Part shown: positions 26,540-35,651 of the stretch, piece after piece
How the letters are laid out: each line of letters begins with the position of its first letter
How positions within the stretch are numbered: the first letter of the stretch is position 1
Source of the DNA: Chthoniobacteraceae bacterium
GTDB lineage: Bacteria; Verrucomicrobiota; Verrucomicrobiia; Chthoniobacterales; Chthoniobacteraceae
NCBI GenBank assembly: GCA_028293625.1
Contig: JAQGOL010000031.1
Location: 1 to 64,000, forward strand
DNA: 64,000 nucleotides
Reading direction: 5' to 3'
The notes under the pieces: generated by a model
Told to the model about the DNA's origin: nothing
Database searches by the model: none
The model's input: only the letters and a program-made list of their open reading frames with translations
Translations under genes and position numbers: made by a program

Positions 26540-29170
26540 ATGAAATCCTTGAAGCAAGTTCTGGTTCTATTAACGGGAGGACTGTTTGTCCTGACCACGT
26601 CTGCCGCGGAGGTTCACCCTCTCCATGTTCTCTATCTCGGCCCGGTCAGTAGCGGTGGTGGAGGACCCCAGGGTGGTGGGGGCGGACGCACCAACTACGT
26701 TTATCTGCCTGGTCAGACACTGGCACCCGAGGCGATCTATTTTGATTATTGCGCCGATGTCTCCAAGCTCACGGAGACCTACCTGAAGCACTTTGACGCG
26801 GTGGTGCAGGCGATGCCCGAGGTTGGGGCGGCGCAGCAGAAGTTGCTCGATGGTGTCAAAGGCAATGGGTTGATCAAGATCACCGATGGCAAACGGCCGG
26901 AGGAGACTGATCTCCGGAAGGCAGTGCTCGAGAGTGTCAGCAAGAGTGCCAAATCCGCCTGGGAATCTTATGTCGCATCCCGGCCTTTGTTGCAACGCCT
27001 GCCGGGTGAGGTGCCAAATTATGAACGTCGTCCCGAGCCGGTCCAATTGCAGGCTCCGCTCAACCCGGAGGAGAGCATCCGTTACACGCAGGTGCCGGCA
27101 GACTTCGACTTGCAGCTCTTTGCCGCCGAACCCGATGTCATCAAGCCGATCTACATGGCGTGGGACGAGCGAGGACGGGCGTGGGTAGTTGAGGCCCGGG
27201 ATTATCCCCACGGTCTGGTTGCCGGCAGCGAACCCGGCCAGGCGGACATCAAGATTTGCGAGGACACTGACGGCGATGGCAGGGCCGACAAGTTCACCGT
27301 TTTTGCTGACGGATTGAACCTCGCGACTGCGCTTGTATTCGTCAACGGTGGGATCGTCGTGTCGGAAGCGCGCCAGATGCTCTTTCTTAAAGACACCAAC
27401 GGGGACGACAAGGCTGATGTCCGCGAGGTGCTTCTTCCCGGCTGGGGGATCAGCGATACGCATGCGATGCAGAGCAATCTTGCCCGGGGCTTTGATAACT
27501 GGCTCTACGGTGCCGTGGGTTACTCAAACTTTCGGGGCAAGGTTGGTGCCAAGGAGCTGCAGTTCGGCCAGGGCATCTTTCGTTTTAAACCGGATGGGTC
27601 TGCCCTGGAATTCCTCTACCAGTTCAACAACAATACCTGGGGTTTCGGTCAGAACGCCTATGGAGACATCTTCGGCTCGACCGCCAATGGCAACCCGTCA
27701 TTCTACGGCTATCTGCCCGCTAACATCCTGAACCCAACCCAACTCAACGGTGGAGGCCGGCGCAATGGATTTCGCAACCCGGATTCCGGTGACACTAACG
27801 CCCCCGTCCAGGTTCGCCGCCTCCCGTCCGCGCGCTCAATGGCCGGGAACATGCGCATGCATCCGAATACTCCGAATGTGCGCATGGTGGATAACTTTGG
27901 TGGCTATACGGCGGCTGCGGGGCACGCGTTCATGGTCAGCGATGCGCTACCGGAGCGTCTCCAGGGGAAGGCGTTGGTGACGGAGCCGACCGCCAAGCTC
28001 ATTGGGATAATGAATATTGAGCCGGATGGCGGCGGCTACAAGGCGAGCGATGGATTCAACCTTCTCGCCAGCACGGATGAATGGATGTCGCCCATCTTTG
28101 CCGATGTCGGTCCGGACGGCGCTGTTTGGGTGATTGATTTCTACAGCTTCATCATTCAGCACAACCCGACGCCGAACGTCCGCTCCGCGGGCGTTGAGGC
28201 GACCACCGGTCAAGGTGGAGCCTACATGACCAAGGAGAACCTGCGCGACCAAGTCCATGGGCGCATCTATCGCGTGGTCTGGAAGGACGGGCCGAAAAGC
28301 TCGATCAAATCCCTCGCGGGGGCGAAGCCCGACCGACTCGTTGAGGCACTCGACAGCGGCAACCAGCTCTGGGCCCTTACCGCCCAGCGCCTGATCGTGG
28401 ACAACAAGGTGATCGATGCCGCTCCGGCGCTGAAAAAGCGCGTGACTTCGGGCGCCGACGGCAAAGGTGCGATCCATGCCCTCTGGGCCCTCGAAGGCAT
28501 CCGCGCGCTCGACAACGAGACGCATCAGAAGGCCTTGCTCGACAAAGATCCGGCACTTCGCCGCAACGCGATACGCGCCCTCCCTGCCAACGAGGCTGGA
28601 CGCCAGCTGTTCTTCAGCAGTGCGGTCATTCAGGACCCGGATTTGCTCACGCGCGAGGTCGCCTTTGTGAAACTTGCCGAGTTCCCCACCATCCCGGAAA
28701 TTCAGACCGTCGTCGCGCAACTCCCGCGCATTCCCGTCAATTCCAGCGACAGTTACCTGAACGACGCCGTTACTCTGCTGGGGCGCCTCCACAAGGTATC
28801 CGGTGTCGGGGAAAACGAAGTGAAGCTGGCGGCGGGTGATCCCAAGCGCGGCGAGGATCTGTTCTTTACCAGCCCCACGGCTGCCTGTGCCACCTGCCAT
28901 ACGGTTGGTGGCAAGGGCGGCGCGATCGGCCCCATCCTTGATGGCGTCGCTGTCCGCAGCGACAAGGATTACATCGTGCAAAGCCTCATGGAGCCAAACG
29001 CGAAACTGGCGAAGGGGTTTGAGAACCTTGGAGTTTCCCCCATGCCGCCTGTTGGCTTACTGCTGAAGGAGCAGGAACTCGCGGACATTCTGGCTTTTCT
29101 CCAAACACTAACCACACCTCCGAAAGATGGGGTCACGGTGCCTGCGCAACTACCCAGCCAATCCAAGTAA
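26540..29170 (+). CDS. PVC-type dehydrogenase with ThuA-like head and cytochrome c
   Basis: This 876-residue protein has a signal peptide (MKSLKQVLVLLTGGLFVLTT). A shortened ThuA-like region comes next (HVLYLGPV, IYFDYCADVSKLTE, HFDAVVQAMPE). The PVC membrane-bound dehydrogenase propeller (TIGR02604 type) includes DLQLFAAEPDVIKPIYMAWD, DTDGDGRADKFTVFADGLN and DTNGDDKADVREVL. HEAT-like helices cover residues about 600-750. A C-terminal c-type cytochrome has CATCH at 783-787 and a likely distal Met ligand near 835 (SPMPP). Proteins of this class are thought to oxidise sugars in the periplasm and pass electrons through the haem. Its place between the esterase and xylanase genes suggests oxidation of released sugars or sugar alcohols (inference). 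Confidence 0.85.
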   Translation: MKSLKQVLVLLTGGLFVLTTSAAEVHPLHVLYLGPVSSGGGGPQGGGGGRTNYVYLPGQTLAPEAIYFDYCADVSKLTETYLKHFDAVVQAMPEVGAAQQKLLDGVKGNGLIKITDGKRPEETDLRKAVLESVSKSAKSAWESYVASRPLLQRLPGEVPNYERRPEPVQLQAPLNPEESIRYTQVPADFDLQLFAAEPDVIKPIYMAWDERGRAWVVEARDYPHGLVAGSEPGQADIKICEDTDGDGRADKFTVFADGLNLATALVFVNGGIVVSEARQMLFLKDTNGDDKADVREVLLPGWGISDTHAMQSNLARGFDNWLYGAVGYSNFRGKVGAKELQFGQGIFRFKPDGSALEFLYQFNNNTWGFGQNAYGDIFGSTANGNPSFYGYLPANILNPTQLNGGGRRNGFRNPDSGDTNAPVQVRRLPSARSMAGNMRMHPNTPNVRMVDNFGGYTAAAGHAFMVSDALPERLQGKALVTEPTAKLIGIMNIEPDGGGYKASDGFNLLASTDEWMSPIFADVGPDGAVWVIDFYSFIIQHNPTPNVRSAGVEATTGQGGAYMTKENLRDQVHGRIYRVVWKDGPKSSIKSLAGAKPDRLVEALDSGNQLWALTAQRLIVDNKVIDAAPALKKRVTSGADGKGAIHALWALEGIRALDNETHQKALLDKDPALRRNAIRALPANEAGRQLFFSSAVIQDPDLLTREVAFVKLAEFPTIPEIQTVVAQLPRIPVNSSDSYLNDAVTLLGRLHKVSGVGENEVKLAAGDPKRGEDLFFTSPTAACATCHTVGGKGGAIGPILDGVAVRSDKDYIVQSLMEPNAKLAKGFENLGVSPMPPVGLLLKEQELADILAFLQTLTTPPKDGVTVPAQLPSQSK

Positions 29171-29171
29171 C

Positions 29172-29828
29172 ATGTCAGCTATTTTCTCCATACTTGCCGG
29201 GCGCAAATTGGGACGGAAACCGTTTGTGCACGCATTCATAGCCGCCATTTTTGCCTGGTCAGTGACACCAAATGCCAGGGCGGCGGACGCCTTGAAACCC
29301 GACGCCGACGGTTACATCCGGGACTGGGTCATGCTGGCCCCGATCTCTTTGCCGGCAGGGCGCCAGGCGGGCGATTTGATCGTTGAAGAACAGGTCAGTA
29401 ACGAAGCCGCCCTTCAACCCAAGGCCGGCGACACTGTCAAAGTGAACGGGAAAGAACTGACGTGGCAAAACATCACGGCCTCAGCCAAGTATTTTGATTT
29501 CAATGCCATATTGAAAACCATCACCGACCACGCAGCGGGTTACATGGTCACCTATATCGAGTGCGACAGGGAAATGCGCGATGTGACGATGGCGCTCGGA
29601 AGCAACGATCAGGGTCGCCTCTACTTGAATGGAAAGGACATTTACGCCGTCCAGGATGCGCGTACCCTTGAACTTGACATAGACAAAGGGAAGGTTCGCC
29701 TGAACCAGGGTGTCAACGTCGTCGTTTTCAAGGTTATCAACGAACAAAATAGCTGGCAGGGTTCCATGCGGTTTCTTGATAAATCGGGCGCACCAGTAAC
29801 GGATCTCAAAATCAAACGTTCGCCTTGA
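29172..29828 (+). CDS. Secreted beta-sandwich protein of the xylan cluster
   Basis: The ATG lies one base after the dehydrogenase stop, so translation is coupled. The product has 218 residues with an N-terminal signal anchor (FIAAIFAWSVTPNARA). The mature part includes DADGYIRDWVMLAPI, FDFNAILKTITDHAAGYMVT and LGSNDQGRLYLNGKDIY. The 'xGSNDxxxLYLNGK' block followed by LNQGVNVVVFKVINE is the pattern of galactose-binding-like or PA14-adjacent beta-sandwich modules attached to esterases and dehydrogenases in this phylum. I infer a carbohydrate-binding helper. No catalytic residues are visible. Confidence 0.65.
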   Translation: MSAIFSILAGRKLGRKPFVHAFIAAIFAWSVTPNARAADALKPDADGYIRDWVMLAPISLPAGRQAGDLIVEEQVSNEAALQPKAGDTVKVNGKELTWQNITASAKYFDFNAILKTITDHAAGYMVTYIECDREMRDVTMALGSNDQGRLYLNGKDIYAVQDARTLELDIDKGKVRLNQGVNVVVFKVINEQNSWQGSMRFLDKSGAPVTDLKIKRSP

Positions 29829-29866
29829 GTGCCTGCCGGTCGCGAAGCCAACACCCCCCGGATAAA

Positions 29867-31156
29867 ATGAAAACTCCAACTCACAACCTGCGAGCCGGCC
29901 TGACTATGGCAATGCTACTTGGTTTAACCGCCGGAGCAGCCGAAACGGTGGTTACCTTGAAGGACAAGTTCAAGGATTACTTCCCGGTCGGGACGGCTAT
30001 TAATCGCAGCATAGCAACCGGCACCGCCGGATTCCGCCGAACCGGGGAACAGCTCAACAACGACATTGCCCTCGTAAAGGAACAGTTCAACCAGATCACC
30101 GCCGAGAACGAGATGAAATGGATGAGTATCCATCCGCGTGCGGGAAAGGATGGCTACGATTGGGCCGCATCCGATGCGTTCGTGAAGTTCGGCACGGAAA
30201 ACCACATGGAGTTGGCGGGCCATACCTTGGTCTGGCATAGCCAAACTCCCAACTGGGTATTTGAAGGCACCCATTTGCCGCCAGAAGTCAACCCGGAGTC
30301 CAAACCCGCGGGTGAGGAAAACAAGGCAGCTGCTACGACGCCGCCCGTTGCCGCGCCATCAACCGGACGCGGCCCGGAAGGAAGAGGACTCGGCGGTGCT
30401 GGTGGATTTCGCGGGTTCAATCTCGATGGGCCTCGCGCCTCCCGTGAAGAATTGCTCGAAAGAATGCGGGAGCATATCCACAGCGTCATGGGTCGCTATA
30501 AAGGCAAAATTAAGGTATGGGATGTTGTGAACGAGGCGATCGCCGACGGTGGGCCGGATCTGCTGCGGAAGTCTCCATGGTCGGTGATCATCGGAGCGGA
30601 TTTCATCGAGAAAGCCTTTCAATACGCCCACGAGGCCGATCCCGACGCGATACTCCGCTACAACGATTACGGGCTGGAGAATCCGGCAAAACGTAAAAAG
30701 CTCATCACACTGATCAAAGAGCTTCAGGAAAAAAAAGTGCCCGTCATGGCGATTGGGTCACAGGCTCATCTCAATGTTTCCATCACCTTTGAGACAATGG
30801 ATCAATCGCTGGCCGACATTAAAACGCTCGGCCTTCCCATTCACATCACCGAGTTGGACGTAAATAGTGCCACCAGTGGCCAACGGAACACGGGAGCCGA
30901 CATCGGCGCCAATTCAGCCACCACCGAGGGAGGCCTCGTCGCCGAAGCCGATAATAAACTGACCGACGCCTATGTCGGGATTTTTCGTGCGTTCCTTAAG
31001 CATCGCGACGCTGTGAAATTGGTCACCTTCTGGGGCGCCAACGATGCCAACTCCTGGCGCAGCCGCGGCCGCCCGCTCCTCTTCGACGGCGACGGCAAAC
31101 CAAAACCCGCCTTCGATGCCGTGGCGAAGTTACCCAAAGCACCAACGGCTCCGTGA
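29867..31156 (+). CDS. Secreted GH10 endo-1,4-beta-xylanase
   Basis: ATG at 29867 gives 429 residues with a signal peptide (LTMAMLLGLTAGAAE). The GH10 barrel is clear: YFPVGTAIN, FNQITAENEMKW, GHTLVWHSQTPNWVF, WDVVNEAI with the acid/base Glu at 223, IGSQAHL, ITELDV with the nucleophile Glu at 329, and a VTFWGANDANSWR end. About 50 residues rich in Pro, Gly and Ala are inserted after HLPPEV, before REELLERMREHI. Such loops occur in GH10 enzymes of this phylum. It should cleave the xylan backbone outside the cytoplasm. It starts 38 bp after the beta-sandwich gene and is followed 33 bp later by the acetyl esterase. Confidence 0.9.
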   Translation: MKTPTHNLRAGLTMAMLLGLTAGAAETVVTLKDKFKDYFPVGTAINRSIATGTAGFRRTGEQLNNDIALVKEQFNQITAENEMKWMSIHPRAGKDGYDWAASDAFVKFGTENHMELAGHTLVWHSQTPNWVFEGTHLPPEVNPESKPAGEENKAAATTPPVAAPSTGRGPEGRGLGGAGGFRGFNLDGPRASREELLERMREHIHSVMGRYKGKIKVWDVVNEAIADGGPDLLRKSPWSVIIGADFIEKAFQYAHEADPDAILRYNDYGLENPAKRKKLITLIKELQEKKVPVMAIGSQAHLNVSITFETMDQSLADIKTLGLPIHITELDVNSATSGQRNTGADIGANSATTEGGLVAEADNKLTDAYVGIFRAFLKHRDAVKLVTFWGANDANSWRSRGRPLLFDGDGKPKPAFDAVAKLPKAPTAP

Positions 31157-31189
31157 GCAATGATTTTGCTAAATCATTTGGCCCTTCGC

Positions 31190-32035
31190 ATGAAACTTCC
31201 CCACGTTGCCGTTTTCCTGAGTTTGCTTCTTTCAGTAAACGCCGCCGCTCAGGACAGGAACTTCCACATCTTCCTCTGCTTCGGACAATCGAATTTGGAG
31301 AGCGGGGGAAAAATGGAAGAGATGGACCGGACTGTCGATAAGCGCTTTCAGGTGATGGCGGATGCGGATGCTCCCAACCGCGGCTGGACGAAGGGCAGTT
31401 GGTATGAGGCGGTCCCGCCGCTGGCGGCGAAGGGCAACGGCATCTGCCTGGTCGATTACTTTGGGCGGACGATGGTGGCTGGCCTGCCGAAAAATAATCG
31501 GGTCGGGGTCATCAAGGTGTCCGTGCCTGGAGCCAGGATCGAGATGTTCGAAATAGATACCTACGCAAAGTATGCGGCCACCGCCGCGACGTGGATGCAG
31601 AATCATATCAAGCGATACGATGGAAACCCTTACCAGTATCTGGTTGATCTGGCCAAACTGGCGCAGAAGGACGGCGTGATTAAGGGAATCCTTCTACATC
31701 AGGGAGAGTCCAACCCGGGCGACAAGGAATGGCCGAATAAGGTAAAGGGCATCTATGAGAATCTGCTTAAAGACCTCGATCTGAAGGCAGACGAAGTGCC
31801 GCTGCTGGCCGGTGAAGTCGTGAACGCAGATCAGGAAGGAAAATGTGCGGGGTTCAACACGATTCTCGGGGAGTTGCCGAAGACGCTTCCCAATTCCTTC
31901 GTCATTTCTTCGGCCGGATGCACGAGTAACCCCGACCGCATGCATTTTAATGCGGCAGGTTCCAGGGAGTTTGGAAAGCGCTACGGAGAGAAGATGCTCT
32001 CGTTGCTGAGCCAAAAAGCTGTCGAAGCGAAGTAA
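31190..32035 (+). CDS. Secreted CE6/SASA-type acetyl (xylan) esterase
   Basis: I chose the ATG at 31190 because it begins a signal peptide (MKLPHVAVFLSLLLSVNAAA); an ATG ten codons earlier adds only a polar leader. The mature protein starts FHIFLCFGQSNLESGG with the block-I nucleophile Ser34, contains LLHQGESNPGD, and ends with DRMHFNAAGSREFG, which supplies the Asp-x-x-His pair. This is the SASA/CE6 fold (sialate O-acetylesterase and acetyl-xylan esterases). The length of 281 residues is normal. In this cluster it most likely removes acetyl groups from xylan or xylo-oligosaccharides. Confidence 0.85.
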   Translation: MKLPHVAVFLSLLLSVNAAAQDRNFHIFLCFGQSNLESGGKMEEMDRTVDKRFQVMADADAPNRGWTKGSWYEAVPPLAAKGNGICLVDYFGRTMVAGLPKNNRVGVIKVSVPGARIEMFEIDTYAKYAATAATWMQNHIKRYDGNPYQYLVDLAKLAQKDGVIKGILLHQGESNPGDKEWPNKVKGIYENLLKDLDLKADEVPLLAGEVVNADQEGKCAGFNTILGELPKTLPNSFVISSAGCTSNPDRMHFNAAGSREFGKRYGEKMLSLLSQKAVEAK

Positions 32036-32096
32036 GTGGACGCGATAGGACGCAAACTGGCTGTGCGTCGCCTCGCCACTCCTCAAGCCAGTCCGC

Positions 32097-33761
32097 ATGA
32101 CCATCCGCAACCCCATTTTGCCCGGCTTCAATCCCGACCCGTCCATTGTCCGCGTCGGGGATGACTACTATATCGCCACGTCCACTTTTGAGTGGTTTCC
32201 AGGCGTGCAGATTCACCATTCGCGCGACCTCGTGAACTGGCGTCTGCTCACGCACCCGCTCCGCCGCCCCAGCCAACTCAACATGCTCGGCAATCCCGAT
32301 TCCTGCGGCGTCTGGGCGCCGTGTCTGACCTACGCGGACGGCTTGTTCTGGCTCATCTACACGGATGTGAAACGCTTTGGCCGCACTTCGATGGCCGGTG
32401 CCGCCGGCTCCTCCTTGTGTGATTTTCATAACTACCTTGTCACGAGCCCAACCATCGACGGCGAATGGTCCGACCCGGTCCACGTGAACAGCAGCGGATT
32501 CGACCCGTCGCTTTTCCACGACGACGATGGCCGCAAGTATTTCCTCAACATGCTCTGGGACCATCGGCCCGGACACAACCGTTTCGCCGGTATCGTGCTT
32601 CAGGAATACTCGGTCGCGGAGCGAAAGCTCGTCGGCGACCGTGTGAAGATTTTCGACGGCACCGTACTGGGCATCACTGAAGGCCCGCATCTCTATAAAC
32701 GTGATGGCTACTACTATCTTCTGACCGCTGAGGGCGGCACCCATTGGAATCACGCGGTGACTTTGGCGCGCTCGCGCAATCTGTCTGGCCCCTACGAAAT
32801 CCATCCCGACACCCATGTCCTGACCGCGCGGCATCGCCCGGATTCGGTATTCCAGCGAACCGGCCATGCCGATCTGGTCGAAACACCGGGTGGTGACACC
32901 TACATGGTTTATCTCGTCGGCAGGCCGCTGGCCAATCGCGGCCGCTGCGTGCTGGGACGCGAGACGGCGATCCAGAAAATGGTCTGGGGCGAGGACGGCT
33001 GGTTGCGCACGCAGGACGGGCGGGGAATCGCGGCGCTCGAAACGCCCGCACCTGGATTGCCCGCCCATCCGTTTCCCGCCGCTCCGGTGCGCGAAGATTT
33101 CAACGCACCGCAACTGCCGATCGATTTTCAATGGCTGCGGACGCCGCGGCCGGACGAGATTTTCAGCCTCACCGCGCGTCCGGGACATCTCCGGCTTTTC
33201 GGCCGCGAAACCATCGGCACCACCTTCAGGCAATCGCTTGTCGCCCGGCGGCAGCAGGCGTTCTGCTATAGCGCCACCACGGTGATCGAGTTCGAGCCGG
33301 ACCATTTCCAGCAGATGAGCGGCCTGGTGTGCTACTACAACAGCACCAAGTTCCACTACCTCTACCTCTCGCATGATGAGAGGCTGGGCAAACACCTGTG
33401 CGTCATGTCCTCCCTGCCGGATTCGACAATGGCCGACGCCTTCACCCCGCCCATCGCCATCCCCGCCGGGAAGCGTGTGCATTTGCGGGTTGAAGTGGAT
33501 TACGAACGCCTCTGCTTCGCCTATTGCATCGAAGGTGACTGGCAGTGGCTGCCGCAGCAATTCGACGCCAGCATCCTCTCCGACGAAGCCACCGCGCCCG
33601 GGCTCTCGAGTTTCACCGGCGCATTTGTCGGAGTAGCCTGTCAAGACATGGCCGGCACCGCGAAGCACGCGGACTTCGACTTCTTTGCCTACGAGGAAAG
33701 AGCTTATAGAACAAATCCGTGCTCCCCGCGAATACGCGGTGTGTCTGGAAATCGACGATGA
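32097..33761 (+). CDS. GH43 beta-xylosidase / arabinofuranosidase
   Basis: This 554-residue protein without a signal peptide is probably cytoplasmic. The five-bladed GH43 domain opens IRNPILPGFNPDPSIVRVGD with catalytic Asp14. Asp136 (SSGFDPSLF) is the likely pKa modulator and Glu195 (GITEGPHLY) the acid. The second half (EDFNAPQLPIDFQWLRTP through FAGxV-type strands) is the C-terminal beta-sandwich of XynB-type enzymes. It should release xylose from xylo-oligosaccharides. The last 22 residues, after DFDFFAYEE, do not look like the family and overlap the 3' end of the opposite gene by 149 bp, so the native stop may have been lost by a deletion. Confidence 0.9.
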   Translation: MTIRNPILPGFNPDPSIVRVGDDYYIATSTFEWFPGVQIHHSRDLVNWRLLTHPLRRPSQLNMLGNPDSCGVWAPCLTYADGLFWLIYTDVKRFGRTSMAGAAGSSLCDFHNYLVTSPTIDGEWSDPVHVNSSGFDPSLFHDDDGRKYFLNMLWDHRPGHNRFAGIVLQEYSVAERKLVGDRVKIFDGTVLGITEGPHLYKRDGYYYLLTAEGGTHWNHAVTLARSRNLSGPYEIHPDTHVLTARHRPDSVFQRTGHADLVETPGGDTYMVYLVGRPLANRGRCVLGRETAIQKMVWGEDGWLRTQDGRGIAALETPAPGLPAHPFPAAPVREDFNAPQLPIDFQWLRTPRPDEIFSLTARPGHLRLFGRETIGTTFRQSLVARRQQAFCYSATTVIEFEPDHFQQMSGLVCYYNSTKFHYLYLSHDERLGKHLCVMSSLPDSTMADAFTPPIAIPAGKRVHLRVEVDYERLCFAYCIEGDWQWLPQQFDASILSDEATAPGLSSFTGAFVGVACQDMAGTAKHADFDFFAYEERAYRTNPCSPRIRGVSGNRR

Positions 33762-34416
33762 CATTGTCCACGCCGCCCTCGCCATCGGTGTCCAGCGTGT
33801 ACACGTCATTCCCCAATTCCTTGTCCTGATATTCCGCCCAGTCGATCTTCTTCCCGGTTGGGGCAATTGCCACCGCATAGCGGCCGCGCTCCGCAATGCC
33901 CTTCGCCTGCTCTTGAGTTCCCATGTTTAATTTCTGCTCCGCCGACGGCAGCGCTTCCACATTGAGTTCCTGCGAAGTCAGCTCCAGCGGCGCGCCCGCC
34001 GGCAGATTTACAATTCTGCGCCGCATGGCAATCGCGTTCCCATTTTCCACATACGTGCGATGCTCGGTAACCTTCATGCCCCCATCGGCCTGCTTTTCAT
34101 CCATGCGGTGAAAGGCAAAGTAGACGTCGCCTTGCGCATCAAACGAATACTCCTCGCGCTCCATGGTGCTGGCTCGCCGCTGCTCCCGGGCAACCTTCAG
34201 CAGTTCGCCCGTCTCCGGCACCCACGCTTCCTGCCGTATGGTTCCATCCTTCTCCCCGCCGGTGCGCGCGAAATGCCGCGCTCCCGCAAGCCGTTGATCA
34301 TCGCGCCCGTACTGCTGCACCAATCCCCTCACCTGCTCTGCCCGCTCCGGCCGCCGCGCCCCTTCGGCGGCAAATCCGATGATCAGCGAGAGAATCAGTG
34401 CAAAAAATGTTTTGAT
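33613..34416 (-). CDS. Secreted hypothetical protein, possible ATC start
   Basis: On the minus strand the convincing protein runs from a signal peptide, KTFFALILSLIIGFAAEG, through VRGLVQQYGRDDQRLAGARH and EELTSQ-like segments to NVIVDFQTHRVF. The codon before KTFF is ATC at 34416, where ATG would be expected, and a stop lies three codons further upstream; the nearest standard start is a GTG at 34332 that removes the signal peptide. Either a non-standard start is used or the start codon has mutated. The C-terminal 35 Arg-rich residues run antiparallel into the GH43 gene and look like an extension beyond the native stop. Family not recognised. Confidence 0.55.
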   Translation of the reverse strand: MKTFFALILSLIIGFAAEGARRPERAEQVRGLVQQYGRDDQRLAGARHFARTGGEKDGTIRQEAWVPETGELLKVAREQRRASTMEREEYSFDAQGDVYFAFHRMDEKQADGGMKVTEHRTYVENGNAIAMRRRIVNLPAGAPLELTSQELNVEALPSAEQKLNMGTQEQAKGIAERGRYAVAIAPTGKKIDWAEYQDKELGNDVYTLDTDGEGGVDNVIVDFQTHRVFAGSTDLFYKLFPRRQRSRSPRASRCRPCLDRLLRQMRR

Positions 34417-34917
34417 ACCCGTTGATTACCGTGAAGCCTCCCCGTTAAAAGGAAAACGAATTGCGGCCATCGCGTGTCGCTTTTTCAGCGCATCAATCGC
34501 CATGTGGCGGAGAGCGGCCAGGTTTTCCGCTACGCAAACCTTTCCGAACCTGGCACTCGTCTTCTTGGACGGTCACACCAGTGCAGCGCATTCCCGATCG
34601 CCCAATAACCACGCACCGCTCGGGCAAAGTATCGGACTGGATAGCGGAGACAGCTTTGCAAGCCGGATCGCCTGCCGGGCAAAAGCGGATCTCGGTTTGA
34701 TACGCGTGGCTCGTCAGAGAAATCGACTTGCCTGCCTCCCGAAGCGGACCGGTTTTCAGGAATCGAATCGGGCAGAAAATCCGATTCGTTTTGAAGGAGT
34801 TCGAATGAGGCTTTCGGTGGAGCTCCAGTGAATCAAGGAGACAAGCAGCGATAAACCGGGATATGGCAGTAAGCACCCAACCCATATTAAGAAAAATAAA
34901 AGGTCAGATAACGGGCG
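34417..34917. other. Intergenic, no supported gene
   Basis: Several open frames cross these 500 bp on both strands, but they are mutual shadows rich in Arg, Ser and Pro. None begins with a plausible ribosome-binding site or shows a family motif. I see no clear promoter or terminator. Confidence 0.4.
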
Positions 34918-35139
34918 TTACGGCGCAACCCACACATCGTCGCTGAACTCGTCGACTTCCGACCGAAGGCTTGATGCCACCGCATGATCCCGGCGCCGCT
35001 TGGCAATCCATATTACCAACCATCCCGGTCGGTCGCATTCGTGGCAAAGATGGACAGAGCCCGAGGTGTCCGGGAAAATCCACCGATTAAGCGTAATAAT
35101 GTCGCAGCAAACACATTGCATCTTATCCAAGTCATTCAT
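34918..35139 (-). CDS. Small zinc-ribbon-like protein
   Basis: ATG at 35139 gives 73 residues: MNDLDKMQCVCCDIITLNR, then a 15-residue gap to HLCHECDRPGW and a charged tail ending SDDVWVAP. The two Cys-x-x-Cys pairs (CVCC with CDII nearby; CHEC) are the layout of a compact zinc ribbon. I do not recognise a family. It stands alone between long non-coding stretches, so expression is uncertain, but the Cys spacing is hard to explain as chance. Confidence 0.45.
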   Translation of the reverse strand: MNDLDKMQCVCCDIITLNRWIFPDTSGSVHLCHECDRPGWLVIWIAKRRRDHAVASSLRSEVDEFSDDVWVAP

Positions 35140-35430
35140 TAAGGGCGCCGGCTGATAAAGTTATAGAGGAGTGAGTCGATCTTAAACGGATAAAATTTAT
35201 ATTTGGTTGCCTGTTATAAGATTGGCAGGGAATTATAAGGCGATCCCTTACAGCGATTTACCGGAACCGCCTCACTCCGCTGCTTGAAAAATTGCCAAAT
35301 TGAGCAATTTGCATTTTTCAACGATTCTCCGTGGACGGTTCAGACTCGCTGTTTACATCATGTGCGCTGGTCCCGGCTTCTCTCCCCATTTTTTCTGAAC
35401 GCATCTCACCGTCTGCTTCCGCACTCGCCT

Positions 35431-35651
35431 TCACCATCTCCCAAACGTCCGGCGCTCCAATCGCGAAATCGCTGCCAGCCCCTTCGTTGAGGAAAACCGC
35501 ACCGTCCGATCTTCCAAGCGCACATACGGAATTTTCGCCGTCGCATCAATTCATCGACCATCCGCACCGACGCAGGCTAAGCCTGCGTCGCAGCTCCTTT
35601 CTGTCGATGAATTCGGCTTCACTCCAGTTTTTTGGAAAGTTGGTCGTCATG
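35431..35651 (-). pseudogene. Decayed excisionase-type HTH DNA-binding protein
   Basis: On the minus strand an ATG at 35651 reads MTTNFPKNWSEAEFIDRKEL and then RRRLSLRRCGWSM before a stop. Continuing in the next frames gives DELMRRRK and then KIPYVRLEDRTVRFSST through LERRTFGRW. Joined, this is the 'IDRKEL-x-RRLSLS-x-x-T-x-x-x-M-x-RRKIPYVRLxRxVRF' layout of HTH_17 excisionase-like proteins. At least two single-base shifts break it. It points to a former integrative element in this region. Confidence 0.55.
35548..35613. repeat. Nested inverted repeat
   Basis: Inner arms CGACGCAGGC and GCCTGCGTCG (35568-35590) flank a three-base TAA loop. Outer 11-base arms AATTCATCGAC (35548-35558) and GTCGATGAATT (35603-35613) flank the inner stem. 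The structure lies within the excisionase remnant. No T-tract follows, so a simple terminator is unlikely. Confidence 0.6.

Noticed and set aside
31947-33896. A 649-codon minus-strand frame opposite the GH43 gene
   Set aside because: It is an antisense shadow caused by high GC. GH43 catalytic residues and the C-terminal sandwich are on the plus strand.
35568-35590. Rho-independent terminator
   Set aside because: The stem is strong, but no run of T follows on either strand and the loop lies inside a gene relic.
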